19,918 bases of DNA, from the NCBI GenBank assembly GCA_964485905.1, contig CAZAJY010000011.1, forward strand, positions 1-19,918, in the 5' to 3' direction. This document shows, piece after piece, positions 1-7,665 of this stretch (positions within the stretch are counted from its first letter, which is position 1; each line of letters starts with the position of its first letter). The stretch comes from CAIJXO01 sp964485905. Lineage in GTDB: Bacteria > Patescibacteriota > Minisyncoccia > Phycocordibacterales > GWA1-40-21. Under the pieces are notes generated by a model that saw only the letters and a program-made list of their open reading frames with translations, was not told the DNA's origin and did no database searches. A program made the position numbers and the translations under genes.

Positions 1-50
1 ATAAAACCGAAACCTTTGTCAGAGACCAATTTTTTAATTGTACCGGTCAT
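1..50 (-). CDS. cold-shock domain protein, N-terminal fragment (truncated by window edge)
   Basis: Reading the minus strand from the ATG at 50-48 gives 16 codons, MTGTIKKLVSDKGFGF, before the window ends. This matches the start of the CspA-type cold-shock domain: the opening M-x-G-T-I/V-K and the K-G-F-G-F of RNP1. The family is small (about 65-70 residues), forms a five-stranded OB-fold and binds single-stranded RNA or DNA, acting as an RNA chaperone. Only about a quarter of the expected protein is visible, so completeness cannot be judged. It is divergent from rpoB and has a good promoter of its own at 140-168, giving a predicted 5' UTR of roughly 83 nt. Long leaders are common in cold-shock genes. 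There is no Shine-Dalgarno sequence before the ATG. Family assignment is fairly sure; which paralogue it is cannot be said. Confidence 0.8.
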   Translation of the reverse strand, partial: MTGTIKKLVSDKGFGF

Positions 51-139
51 TGATTTTAGATTACTTTATAAAATACAAACGAATGATATGTTCTAAAAAT
101 CGACTATGTTTTTGTACCACACCTCTAATTTGTATTTAG

Positions 140-168
140 ACTATAGCACCCCTCATTTTTTCTGTCAA
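140..168 (-). promoter_or_regulatory. promoter for the cold-shock gene
   Basis: On the minus strand there is a perfect -35 TTGACA (168-163), a 17-bp spacer and a -10 TATAGT (145-140, five of six consensus bases). The expected transcription start is near 133, leaving a leader of about 83 nt before the ATG at 50. This is the cleanest sigma-70-type promoter in the window. Confidence 0.75.
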
Positions 169-176
169 GTCTATAT

Positions 177-185
177 TGTGGATAA
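177..185 (-). promoter_or_regulatory. consensus DnaA box between divergent promoters
   Basis: TGTGGATAA on the plus strand is the exact reverse complement of the high-affinity DnaA box TTATCCACA. It lies between the minus-strand -35 (163-168) and the plus-strand -35 (191-196). Only this one copy was noticed by eye and no dnaA or dnaN gene is present, so it is not an origin by itself. It may be a regulatory or titration site, or chance. Confidence 0.35.
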
Positions 186-190
186 CTTAC

Positions 191-217
191 TTGACATATA
201 TATACATATAGTATAGG
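191..217 (+). promoter_or_regulatory. promoter region for rpoBC
   Basis: A perfect -35 TTGACA (191-196) is followed by an AT-rich run. The best-placed -10 is TATAGG (212-217) with a short 15-bp spacer. TATAGT (207-212) is a better hexamer but only 10 bp away. TTGTGG (176-181) with TATACA (201-206) is another possible pairing. The exact promoter is unresolved, but transcription starting here would give a leader of about 150 nt before rpoB. Confidence 0.45.
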
Positions 218-318
218 CTGTTCACACATTAGCAAGATTGAGTCCTGGGGGAAAGAATTAGAAGTTTTTAAAAAACACTTGCTTATCATAAGAAAAAGAT
301 AAATTTTATCAAATTAAA

Positions 319-347
319 GACGCCTTAGTCGGAAAGGTGTCATTTTT
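319..347 (+). terminator. intrinsic terminator or attenuator in the rpoB leader
   Basis: GACGCCTT (319-326) pairs with AAGGTGTC (334-341) through seven Watson-Crick pairs and one G-U pair, with a 7-nt loop (AGTCGGA). It is followed by ATTTTT (342-347). This is the form of a Rho-independent terminator. It stands 30 nt before the rpoB ATG and downstream of the candidate promoter, so it would act as an attenuator. No plus-strand gene between 51 and 318 needs a terminator. Confidence 0.5.
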
Positions 348-377
348 GCTTGTGGTTTAAATTAACAATAAGTTTTT

Positions 378-3300
378 ATGAAAATAATTTCAAAAAGAGA
401 GAAAAAGTATTTTGGAAAGTTTAAGGCTCCTTTGGTGGAAATCCCTAATCTGGTTTCCCATCAGACGGAATCTTTTAAATGGTTATTGGAAAAAGGTTTA
501 GCTGAAGTTTTTAAGGAATTTTCTCCTATTAGAGATTATGCTGAGAAAAAATTTGAACTCTCTTTTTCATCTTTTGAAATTTCTCAACCAAAATATGATG
601 AACATTATGCCAAGGATAATAAGATGTCCTACGAGGGTCAACTAAAGGCCAAAGTGAAATTAAAGAATAAATTACTTTCTACTGAAAAGGAACAGGAAAT
701 CTTTTTAACAGATATTCCATTAATGACCAATCATGGAACTTTTATCATTAATGGTATTGAAAGAGTTATTGTACCGCAATTAGCTCGTTCCTTCGGTATG
801 TTCTTTACGGTTAATGAACTTAAGGGCAAAAGATATTTTGGTGCTAAAATTATTCCATCTCGTGGGGTTTGGATTGAAATAGAATCTGATGCGGATGATT
901 TAGTTTACGTTAAGATTGATAAAAAAAGAAAATTCTCGGTTACTTCATTACTTAGGGTTCTAGGTTGTACCGATAAGCAAATGTTGGAATTTTATAAAGA
1001 TAATCCCGTGGCTCAAAAGGCAATGGAATTAAATTTAGCAAAAGATCACGCTAAGACTTTAGAGGATTCATACATTGAAATATATAAAAGATTACGTGAT
1101 GGTGATTTAGCTACAGCTGAAAATGCCCGAGATTTTATCAGTGGTATTTTTAATCCAGATCGTTATGATATTTCTAAGGTTGGACGTTTTCGTTTTAATA
1201 AAAGATTTTCCAAGAGTATGGATCTTAAGGAATTAGACCGTAAGACTATAAATTTGGATGATGTTTTGACTATTGTTGCAAAAGTGATTTCTCTTAATCA
1301 TGATGAGGATGCTGTTGAAGATGATATTGATCATTTAGGTTCTCGTCGAGTACGTTTTGTCGGTGAACTTTTCCAAGCAAAAATAAGGGTTGGTATGTCG
1401 CAGATGAAAAGAAATATTCAGGATCGAATGTCTACAGTTGATCCCGATATTACTATGCCAGTAAATTTCGTTTCCCCACGACCACTACAAGCCAGAATTA
1501 AGGAGTTCTTTACTACGAATCAATTGTCACAATTTATGGCACAGGAAAACATTGTGCAAGAAATTGAACACTTGAGAACTTTGTCGGCCCTTGGTCCAGG
1601 GGGTTTGACTCGTGAGCGTGCTGGTTTTGAAGTACGTGATGTGCATCCTTCACACTATGGTCGTGTATGTCCAATTCATACACCAGAAGGTCCAAACATT
1701 GGTTTGATTTTAAGGTTATCAGTTTATGCCCGAGTTAATGATTTTGGTATGATTGAAACACCTTATGTTAAAATTAAGAACGGTGTTATTACCGAAGAAA
1801 TAAAATATTTAAACGCACTAGAGGAAGAAAACTTTAAAATCGCCCATGCTGCCACTCATACTGATGAAAAAGGAAAAATAATTGATGAAGAGGTGGAAGT
1901 CCGTGTCAATGGTATACCAACTGTTGTTAAAAGTTTGGAAGTGGATTTTATGGATGTGGCAACTAATCAAGCTTTCTCTATCGCTACCTCTTTAATTCCA
2001 TTCTTGAATCACGATGATGCGAACCGTGCCTTGATGGGTTCTAACATGCAGAAACAAGCCGTGCCTTGTTTGAGTCCACAGGCGCCATTGGTTGCTACAG
2101 GTATTGAAGAGGCTGCCGCTCGCTATACTGGCCGTTTGATTTATGCTGAAGAAGCTGGTGAAGTGACTTATGTAGATTCTAAAAAAATTAAAATCACAAA
2201 TGATAAGGATAAAGAAAAAGAATATGATTTAATTCAATTCTCTCGAACTAATAGCTTTACTGTTTTTCATCAAAGACCAGTTGTTTCTTTCGGACAGAAA
2301 GTCAAAAAAGGAGATTTACTAGCCGATACTTCTTCCTCTGATAAAGGCCAAACAGCCATTGGTCAAAATGTTTTGATTGCTTTTATGTCTTGGTCAGGAT
2401 CAAACTACGAAGATGCGATTATCTTATCTGAAAGATTAGTTAAGGATAGTAAATTTACTTCTATTCATATTGAAGAGTTTGTTATTAATGTTCGTGATAC
2501 AAAATTAGGACCAGAAGTGACGACTCACGATATTCCAAATGTTGGTGAAGCGAAATTAAAAAATTTGGATGAGGACGGTGTGATTCGTGTCGGAGCAGAA
2601 GTTCGACCTGGCGATATTATTGTTGGTAAAATTACACCAAAGGGCGAAACACAATTAACACCAGAAGAAAGATTGTTAAGATCAATTTTTGGTGAGAAAG
2701 CTCGTGATGTTAAAGATACGTCTAAGAGATTGGAAGGAGGAAAGAAAGGAAGAATAGTGTCAGTTAAAATTTTCTCTCGTGAGAAAGGAGATAAATTAGA
2801 AAGCGGTATTATAAAAAGAATTCATATTGAAGTAGCTGAACTTCGCAGTATTTCTGTTGGAGATAAATTATCAGGACGTCATGGAAACAAAGGAGTTATT
2901 TCCAAAGTTTTGCCAGAAGAAGATATGCCATATATGCCAGATGGACGACCAGTAGATATGATTTTAACGCCACTAGGTGTTCCTTCTCGTATGAACTTGG
3001 GACAGATTATGGAATTACATTTAGGACTTGCTGCTAATACATTAAACTATCAAGCGATCGTACCACCATTCGCTGGTGCTACGGATTCTGAAATTAAAGC
3101 CGAATTAGTTAAAGCTGGTTTTAGAGAAAGTGGTAAAATGAAATTATGTGATGGCCGAACTGGTGAAGGTTTCCAGCAAGAAGTTGCCGTCGGTTATATG
3201 TATGTTTTGAAACTACATCATGAAGTTGAAGATAAACTTCATATGCGTTCAATTGGACCATATTCATTAATTACTCAACAGCCATTAGGTGGACGAGCCC

Positions 3301-3560
3301 AAGGAGGAGGTCAGAGATTTGGAGAAATGGAAGTCTGGGCTTTGCTTGGACATGGTGCTGCTTATACTTTGCGTGAAATGTTAACAATTAAATCTGACGA
3401 TATCGTCGGTCGTTCAGCGGCCTTTGATTCCATCGTGAAAGGTGAGCGAATTAAACAACCAAATATTCCGGCTTCGTTTAACGTGCTTCTCAATAATTTG
3501 AGAGGATTAGGTCTAGACGTTGAACTTTTAAAAGGCAAAAGACAAGTAGATGAGAGATAA
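378..3560 (+). CDS. rpoB: DNA-directed RNA polymerase subunit beta
   Basis: Beta subunit of the core RNA polymerase, forming one pincer of the clamp and much of the active site with beta'. The 1060 residues are short for the family (E. coli 1342), consistent with absence of the large lineage-specific insertions. Visible landmarks are the rifampicin-pocket segment beginning QLSQFM at residue 382, LGPGGLTRERAGFEVRDVHP followed by PEGPNIGLI, the fork and substrate-binding segment W-S-G-S-N-Y-E-D-A, GRHGNKG near residues 833-839, and a canonical C-terminus ending in the G-E-M-E-V-W-A-L segment and a LRGLGL motif. In the rifampicin pocket the residue equivalent to E. coli D516 is Ala388 and that equivalent to R529 is Thr401, while H526 and S531 equivalents remain. 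The start at 378 fits the family N-terminus; no Shine-Dalgarno precedes it. rpoC follows after 31 nt, presumably on the same mRNA. Confidence 0.98.
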   Translation: MKIISKREKKYFGKFKAPLVEIPNLVSHQTESFKWLLEKGLAEVFKEFSPIRDYAEKKFELSFSSFEISQPKYDEHYAKDNKMSYEGQLKAKVKLKNKLLSTEKEQEIFLTDIPLMTNHGTFIINGIERVIVPQLARSFGMFFTVNELKGKRYFGAKIIPSRGVWIEIESDADDLVYVKIDKKRKFSVTSLLRVLGCTDKQMLEFYKDNPVAQKAMELNLAKDHAKTLEDSYIEIYKRLRDGDLATAENARDFISGIFNPDRYDISKVGRFRFNKRFSKSMDLKELDRKTINLDDVLTIVAKVISLNHDEDAVEDDIDHLGSRRVRFVGELFQAKIRVGMSQMKRNIQDRMSTVDPDITMPVNFVSPRPLQARIKEFFTTNQLSQFMAQENIVQEIEHLRTLSALGPGGLTRERAGFEVRDVHPSHYGRVCPIHTPEGPNIGLILRLSVYARVNDFGMIETPYVKIKNGVITEEIKYLNALEEENFKIAHAATHTDEKGKIIDEEVEVRVNGIPTVVKSLEVDFMDVATNQAFSIATSLIPFLNHDDANRALMGSNMQKQAVPCLSPQAPLVATGIEEAAARYTGRLIYAEEAGEVTYVDSKKIKITNDKDKEKEYDLIQFSRTNSFTVFHQRPVVSFGQKVKKGDLLADTSSSDKGQTAIGQNVLIAFMSWSGSNYEDAIILSERLVKDSKFTSIHIEEFVINVRDTKLGPEVTTHDIPNVGEAKLKNLDEDGVIRVGAEVRPGDIIVGKITPKGETQLTPEERLLRSIFGEKARDVKDTSKRLEGGKKGRIVSVKIFSREKGDKLESGIIKRIHIEVAELRSISVGDKLSGRHGNKGVISKVLPEEDMPYMPDGRPVDMILTPLGVPSRMNLGQIMELHLGLAANTLNYQAIVPPFAGATDSEIKAELVKAGFRESGKMKLCDGRTGEGFQQEVAVGYMYVLKLHHEVEDKLHMRSIGPYSLITQQPLGGRAQGGGQRFGEMEVWALLGHGAAYTLREMLTIKSDDIVGRSAAFDSIVKGERIKQPNIPASFNVLLNNLRGLGLDVELLKGKRQVDER

Positions 3561-3591
3561 TTAAAATCATTAATTAGACAAAAATAAAAAT

Positions 3592-6500
3592 ATGAATAAT
3601 AAAAACAAAAACGTTGAATTCAATGATTTTGATGCCATATCATTAAAAGTAGCGTCTCCTGAGGTCATTAAAGACTGGTCTTATGGTGAAGTAACGAGAC
3701 CAGAAACTATTAATTATAGAACACAACGTTCAGAAAAGAGTGGTTTATTTGATGAGAAAATTTTCGGTCCAGATAAAGATTTTGAGTGTTATTGTGGTAA
3801 ATACAAAGGTATCCGTTATAAAGGAATTATTTGTGAAAAATGTGGAGTGGAAATTACTCGTTCAATCGTACGTCGAGAAAGGATGGGCCATATTGAATTA
3901 GCTTCTCCCGTATCTCATATTTGGTTCTTGCGCGGTATTCCATCAAAGATCGGAACAATTCTTGGAATGACCACAGCTGATTTAGAAAAAGTTATTTATT
4001 TTGCCGGTTATATTATTACAGTTACTCATGAATCAGAAAGAGAGAGAATCTTACATGATATTGATAATGAATTTAAGCAAAAAGTTAAGACTGTTCAAGA
4101 CGAAAAGACAAAGGAAGCCTTGAAAGAACTCTTAATTAATGCGAAGAAAGAAGTTGAGAATATCCGTGAGGGAGTAGTTATTGATGAGGTATTGTATCAT
4201 AAATATTCCATGAAATATGGTTCGCTGTTTGAGGCGGCAATCGGTGCCGAGGCGATCTTTAATATTTTAAAGGATATTAAATTAGTAGATTTAGAGAAAA
4301 AATTAGAGGGACAATTAGAAAAAGCTGGTTCATTAGAAAGAGAAAAATTAAATAAAAGAATTTCTTTAGTACGTTCAATGAGAGAGGCCAATGTTAAGCC
4401 CGAATGGATGTTTATGATTCGTATTCCAGTGATTCCACCCGCTCTACGACCGATGGTGCCATTAGATGGTGGCCGTTATGCGACTTCAGATGTTAACGAT
4501 TTATATCGTCGTGTAATTAATAGAAATAATCGTCTTTTGAAATTAAAAGAGATAAATGCGCCAGAAGTCATTCTAAGAAATGAAAAAAGAATTTTGCAGG
4601 AAGCCGTGGATTCTTTGATTGATAATTCTATTCGTAGCGGTAACGATTCTTTTTCAGCTGTTGGAAACTCACAAAAACGAGCTTTGAAATCTTTGGCCGA
4701 TAATCTTAAAGGTAAAAGAGGTTTATTTAGACAGAATCTTCTAGGTAAGCGCGTTGATTATTCTGGCCGATCGGTTATTGTCGTAGGTCCAGAGTTAAAA
4801 CTTAATCAATGTGGTTTGCCGAAATTGATGGCCCTGGAACTTTTCCGACCTTTTGTTATTTCTGAACTTTTGAAAAAAGAATTAGCCTTTAATATTCGTG
4901 GTGCAGGTCGTTTAATTGATGACAGTATTCCAGAGGTTTGGGCAATTCTGGAAGAAGTAATTGAAAATAAATATGTTCTCTTGAACCGAGCACCAACTTT
5001 GCACCGCCTTGGTATTCAAGCTTTCAAACCAGTTTTGATTGAAGGTTCCGCTATTCAAGTCCACCCTCTTGTTTGTACTGCTTTTAACGCCGACTTCGAC
5101 GGAGACCAAATGGCCGTTCACGTTCCACTTGGTGAGGAAGCACAAATTGAAGCTCATGAAATTATGGCGGCTGATAAAAATATTCTTAAGCCAGGTAATG
5201 GTGAGCCAACCGTATCGGCTAAACTTCTGGATATTATTTTGGGTTGTTATTGGATGACAAAAGATATGGCTGGTGAGCTTGGTGAAGGTAAATATTTTTC
5301 TTCACCAAATATGGCTATCACCACTTTTGATTTTGGTGGAATTTCTATTCGAGCCAAGATTCACGTACTTGGTACTGGTAAGGCTCGTTATGCGCAGCTT
5401 GGTGGTAAACCGTTTGAGACGACTGTAGGCCGAATATTGTTTAATAGTACCTTACCAACAGATTATCCGTTTGTGAATAAGGAAATTACCAAGAAAACTA
5501 TGTCAGCAATTCTTGATGATTTAATTAATGAATATGGTATTAGCAATATTCCAAAAGTTTTAGACAAGATTAAAACTTTTGGTTTCAAATATGCTACTTA
5601 TTCTGGTGTAACTTGGGGTATTGATGACTTAAATATTCCAACTGAAAAACCACAGGTTATTGCTGGTGCTAAAAAGAAATCTTCAGAAGTTCAAAATTAT
5701 TTTAATGAAGGACTTTTAACTGATGAAGAAAAATTAAGAAAGAATATTGAGATTTGGCACGGGGCTAAGAATGATTTGGAAAAGCTTATTCCTAAGACTT
5801 TGGATCCAAATGGTTCCGTTTCTGATATGTGGGTTTCTGGTGCTCGTGGTTCTCTTGGAGCAATTACTCAGATGGCTGGTATGAAAGGTTTGATTCAAAA
5901 TACTGCCGGTGAGACAATTCAACATCCAGTTATTGGTTCTATGAAAGAAGGTTTAACACCGATTGAATATTTCATTACAACTCACGGTTCGCGAAAAGGT
6001 TTGACAGACACAGCTTTGAACACAGCTAAGGCCGGATACTTAACCCGTCGTCTTTTTGACGTGGCTCAGGATATTGTAATCACCGAAGCAGATTGTAAGA
6101 CTAAGGAGAGTATTTGTATTAAAAATCAGGGTGAATTCGAATCTGGAGTTTCTGTCTCAAAACATATTCGCGGAAGAGTTTTAGCCGCCGATGTTCTTAA
6201 TAAGACAGGTGAAGTTTTGTTTAAAAAAGGTCATCTCCTAAAGAAAGATGAAGCACAAAAGGTTGAAACAGAAGGAGTTGGTGAAGTTTTTGTTCGTTCG
6301 CCTCTGACTTGTAAAACAGTACATGGTGTTTGTGCCCAGTGTTATGGTTCAGACCTTGGTTTAGGTGAATTGGTTGGTATTGGTGAGGCAGTAGGAACTG
6401 TTGCTGCTCAAGCTATTGGTGAACCTGGTACCCAGTTAACAATGCGTACTTTCCACTCTGGAGGTACCGCATCTGTCGGTGGAGATATTACTCAAGGTTT

Positions 6501-7269
6501 GCCTCGTGTGGAAGAAGTTTTTGAGAAACGTAAACCAAAAAGTCCAGCTGTTGTTTCTAAATGTAATGGTGTCGTGACTTCTGTAAAAGATATGGGTAAA
6601 GAAAAGATTATCACTGTTTTGCCAGAAATTGAAGATAAGGCTAAAGCTAAAAAAGCTGGCGAAATAGAATATGAATTTAGTTTCCGCCGCGTGGCTTTGG
6701 TTAAGTCTGGTGACAATGTGAAGAAGGGTCAATTATTGACAGATGGCTCCGCTGATATTGATGAATTATTTAAGTATGGCGGTCGCGAGAAGACCATGAG
6801 TTATGTTATTACTGAAGTTAATAAGCTCTATGAACTTCAAGGAGAAGCTGTATCTAGAAAACATATTGAAATTATTGTGAAGCAAATGTTCTCTCGTCTA
6901 AAAGTCAAAGATCCAGGTGATACAACTGTTTCAGAAGATGATGTTGTGGATGAATTGGATTATCGTTTGGAAAATGAGGAGGCTGAGGCTAAAGGTAAAT
7001 TGGGGATGAAAGCTGAGCCATTGGTTATGGGTATTACAGAAGCATCACTTGCTCGCCGATCATTCTTATCAGCCGCTTCTTTTCAGCATACCAATCGCGT
7101 TTTGATTAATAATGCTGTTCGTGGATCTGTAGATCCTCTGCTTGGCCTAAAAGAAAATGTTATAATTGGTAGATTGATTCCAGCTGGTACTGGCCATCCC
7201 GATTCTCCAAAATTCAAGATTGTGGAAGAGTTTATGAAAGAACTAAACGCAGAAAGAGGGGAAGAATAA
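3592..7269 (+). CDS. rpoC: DNA-directed RNA polymerase subunit beta'
   Basis: Beta' subunit, carrying the catalytic magnesium site of RNA polymerase. The 1225-residue length matches forms lacking the big E. coli-type trigger-loop insertion. In order: the N-terminal zinc ribbon with C66, C68, C81 and C84; the metal-binding loop N-A-D-F-D-G-D-Q with D501, D503 and D505; the second zinc site with C835, C907, C914 and C917; and the trigger-loop/bridge-helix segment containing GEPGTQLTMRTFHSGG. All catalytic and zinc residues are present, so the protein should be functional. The start codon lies 31 nt after the rpoB stop in an A-rich stretch without a Shine-Dalgarno sequence. No intrinsic terminator is visible after the stop, where a new promoter (7275-7283) begins at once. 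Confidence 0.98.
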   Translation: MNNKNKNVEFNDFDAISLKVASPEVIKDWSYGEVTRPETINYRTQRSEKSGLFDEKIFGPDKDFECYCGKYKGIRYKGIICEKCGVEITRSIVRRERMGHIELASPVSHIWFLRGIPSKIGTILGMTTADLEKVIYFAGYIITVTHESERERILHDIDNEFKQKVKTVQDEKTKEALKELLINAKKEVENIREGVVIDEVLYHKYSMKYGSLFEAAIGAEAIFNILKDIKLVDLEKKLEGQLEKAGSLEREKLNKRISLVRSMREANVKPEWMFMIRIPVIPPALRPMVPLDGGRYATSDVNDLYRRVINRNNRLLKLKEINAPEVILRNEKRILQEAVDSLIDNSIRSGNDSFSAVGNSQKRALKSLADNLKGKRGLFRQNLLGKRVDYSGRSVIVVGPELKLNQCGLPKLMALELFRPFVISELLKKELAFNIRGAGRLIDDSIPEVWAILEEVIENKYVLLNRAPTLHRLGIQAFKPVLIEGSAIQVHPLVCTAFNADFDGDQMAVHVPLGEEAQIEAHEIMAADKNILKPGNGEPTVSAKLLDIILGCYWMTKDMAGELGEGKYFSSPNMAITTFDFGGISIRAKIHVLGTGKARYAQLGGKPFETTVGRILFNSTLPTDYPFVNKEITKKTMSAILDDLINEYGISNIPKVLDKIKTFGFKYATYSGVTWGIDDLNIPTEKPQVIAGAKKKSSEVQNYFNEGLLTDEEKLRKNIEIWHGAKNDLEKLIPKTLDPNGSVSDMWVSGARGSLGAITQMAGMKGLIQNTAGETIQHPVIGSMKEGLTPIEYFITTHGSRKGLTDTALNTAKAGYLTRRLFDVAQDIVITEADCKTKESICIKNQGEFESGVSVSKHIRGRVLAADVLNKTGEVLFKKGHLLKKDEAQKVETEGVGEVFVRSPLTCKTVHGVCAQCYGSDLGLGELVGIGEAVGTVAAQAIGEPGTQLTMRTFHSGGTASVGGDITQGLPRVEEVFEKRKPKSPAVVSKCNGVVTSVKDMGKEKIITVLPEIEDKAKAKKAGEIEYEFSFRRVALVKSGDNVKKGQLLTDGSADIDELFKYGGREKTMSYVITEVNKLYELQGEAVSRKHIEIIVKQMFSRLKVKDPGDTTVSEDDVVDELDYRLENEEAEAKGKLGMKAEPLVMGITEASLARRSFLSAASFQHTNRVLINNAVRGSVDPLLGLKENVIIGRLIPAGTGHPDSPKFKIVEEFMKELNAERGEE

Positions 7270-7274
7270 AAAGG

Positions 7275-7283
7275 TGCTATACT
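7275..7283 (+). promoter_or_regulatory. extended -10 promoter upstream of the Cys-rich gene, dnaG and rpoD
   Basis: TG (7275-7276) plus one base plus TATACT (7278-7283) fits the extended -10 pattern. It lies immediately after the rpoC stop. There is no obvious -35. The expected start near 7290 would leave a leader of about 28 nt and could drive 7318-10567 as an operon, since dnaG and rpoD follow with only 3-4 nt gaps. Confidence 0.5.
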
Positions 7284-7317
7284 TGGATTGTTTATTAATT
7301 TAATTTAAAAATAATCT

Positions 7318-7662
7318 ATGAATACTAAAAGAGGTTTCGTGATTCCGCTCATTATTGTTATCATCGCTATTTTAGCGATTGGTGGGGGTGTGTTTATTTA
7401 CGAAAACAAAAAAGCTGAGGCACCAGAACTTCCTCAAATAATCGGTGGCGACAAAGACGAACATGGATGTCTTGGTCCAGCTGGATATTCTTGGTGTGCC
7501 AAAAAAAATAAATGTTTACGTGTCTGGGAAGAAAAATGTGAAATAGCAGCGACTTCAACCGATAATATTGTTTGTACAATGGAGGCTAAATTATGCCCCG
7601 ATGGTTCATATGTTTCTCGTCACGCACCCAATTGTGAGTTTGCTTCGTGTCCCAATAATTAA
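7318..7662 (+). CDS. membrane-anchored Cys-rich small protein of unknown function
   Basis: A 114-residue protein. Residues 4-6 (KRG) precede a strongly hydrophobic helix at about 7-28, which acts as a signal-anchor and somewhat resembles a type IV prepilin start, although the usual Glu5 is missing. The rest is predicted to lie outside the membrane. It carries eight cysteines in two four-Cys modules: C51, C60, C66 and C74, then C86, C93, C106 and C111. The second module contains C-P-D-G-S-Y-V and a P-N-C-E-F segment, a pattern I have seen in secreted bacterial proteins of unknown function. Disulfide bonding is likely. It sits between rpoC and dnaG and ends 3 nt before dnaG, so it probably shares a transcript with the primase and sigma genes, but nothing suggests a functional link to them. 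Function unknown. Confidence 0.75.
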   Translation: MNTKRGFVIPLIIVIIAILAIGGGVFIYENKKAEAPELPQIIGGDKDEHGCLGPAGYSWCAKKNKCLRVWEEKCEIAATSTDNIVCTMEAKLCPDGSYVSRHAPNCEFASCPNN

Positions 7663-7665
7663 ATA

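Larger units (their letters stand above)
51..377. other. divergent intergenic region between csp and rpoB
   Basis: These 327 bp hold no convincing protein gene. From left to right they contain the csp leader, a minus-strand promoter (140-168), a DnaA-box match (177-185), a plus-strand promoter region starting at TTGACA 191-196, two short perfect dyads (CTTATCATAAG at 282-292 and GATAAATTTTATC at 298-310), and a terminator-like hairpin (319-347) just before rpoB. The rplJ-rplL pair that usually precedes rpoB in bacteria is not adjacent here. Confidence 0.7.

Noticed and set aside
177..185. Chromosomal replication origin near the DnaA box and gyrase genes
   Set aside because: Only one DnaA box was noticed, with no cluster, no clear unwinding element tied to it and no dnaA or dnaN nearby.
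4912..5157. Open frames on the minus strand inside rpoC (also 4197-4391, 5734-5925, 6436-6732) and similar ones inside dnaG and rpoD
   Set aside because: They lie antisense to highly conserved core genes, have low-complexity composition and no leader or promoter. They are shadows of the real frames.
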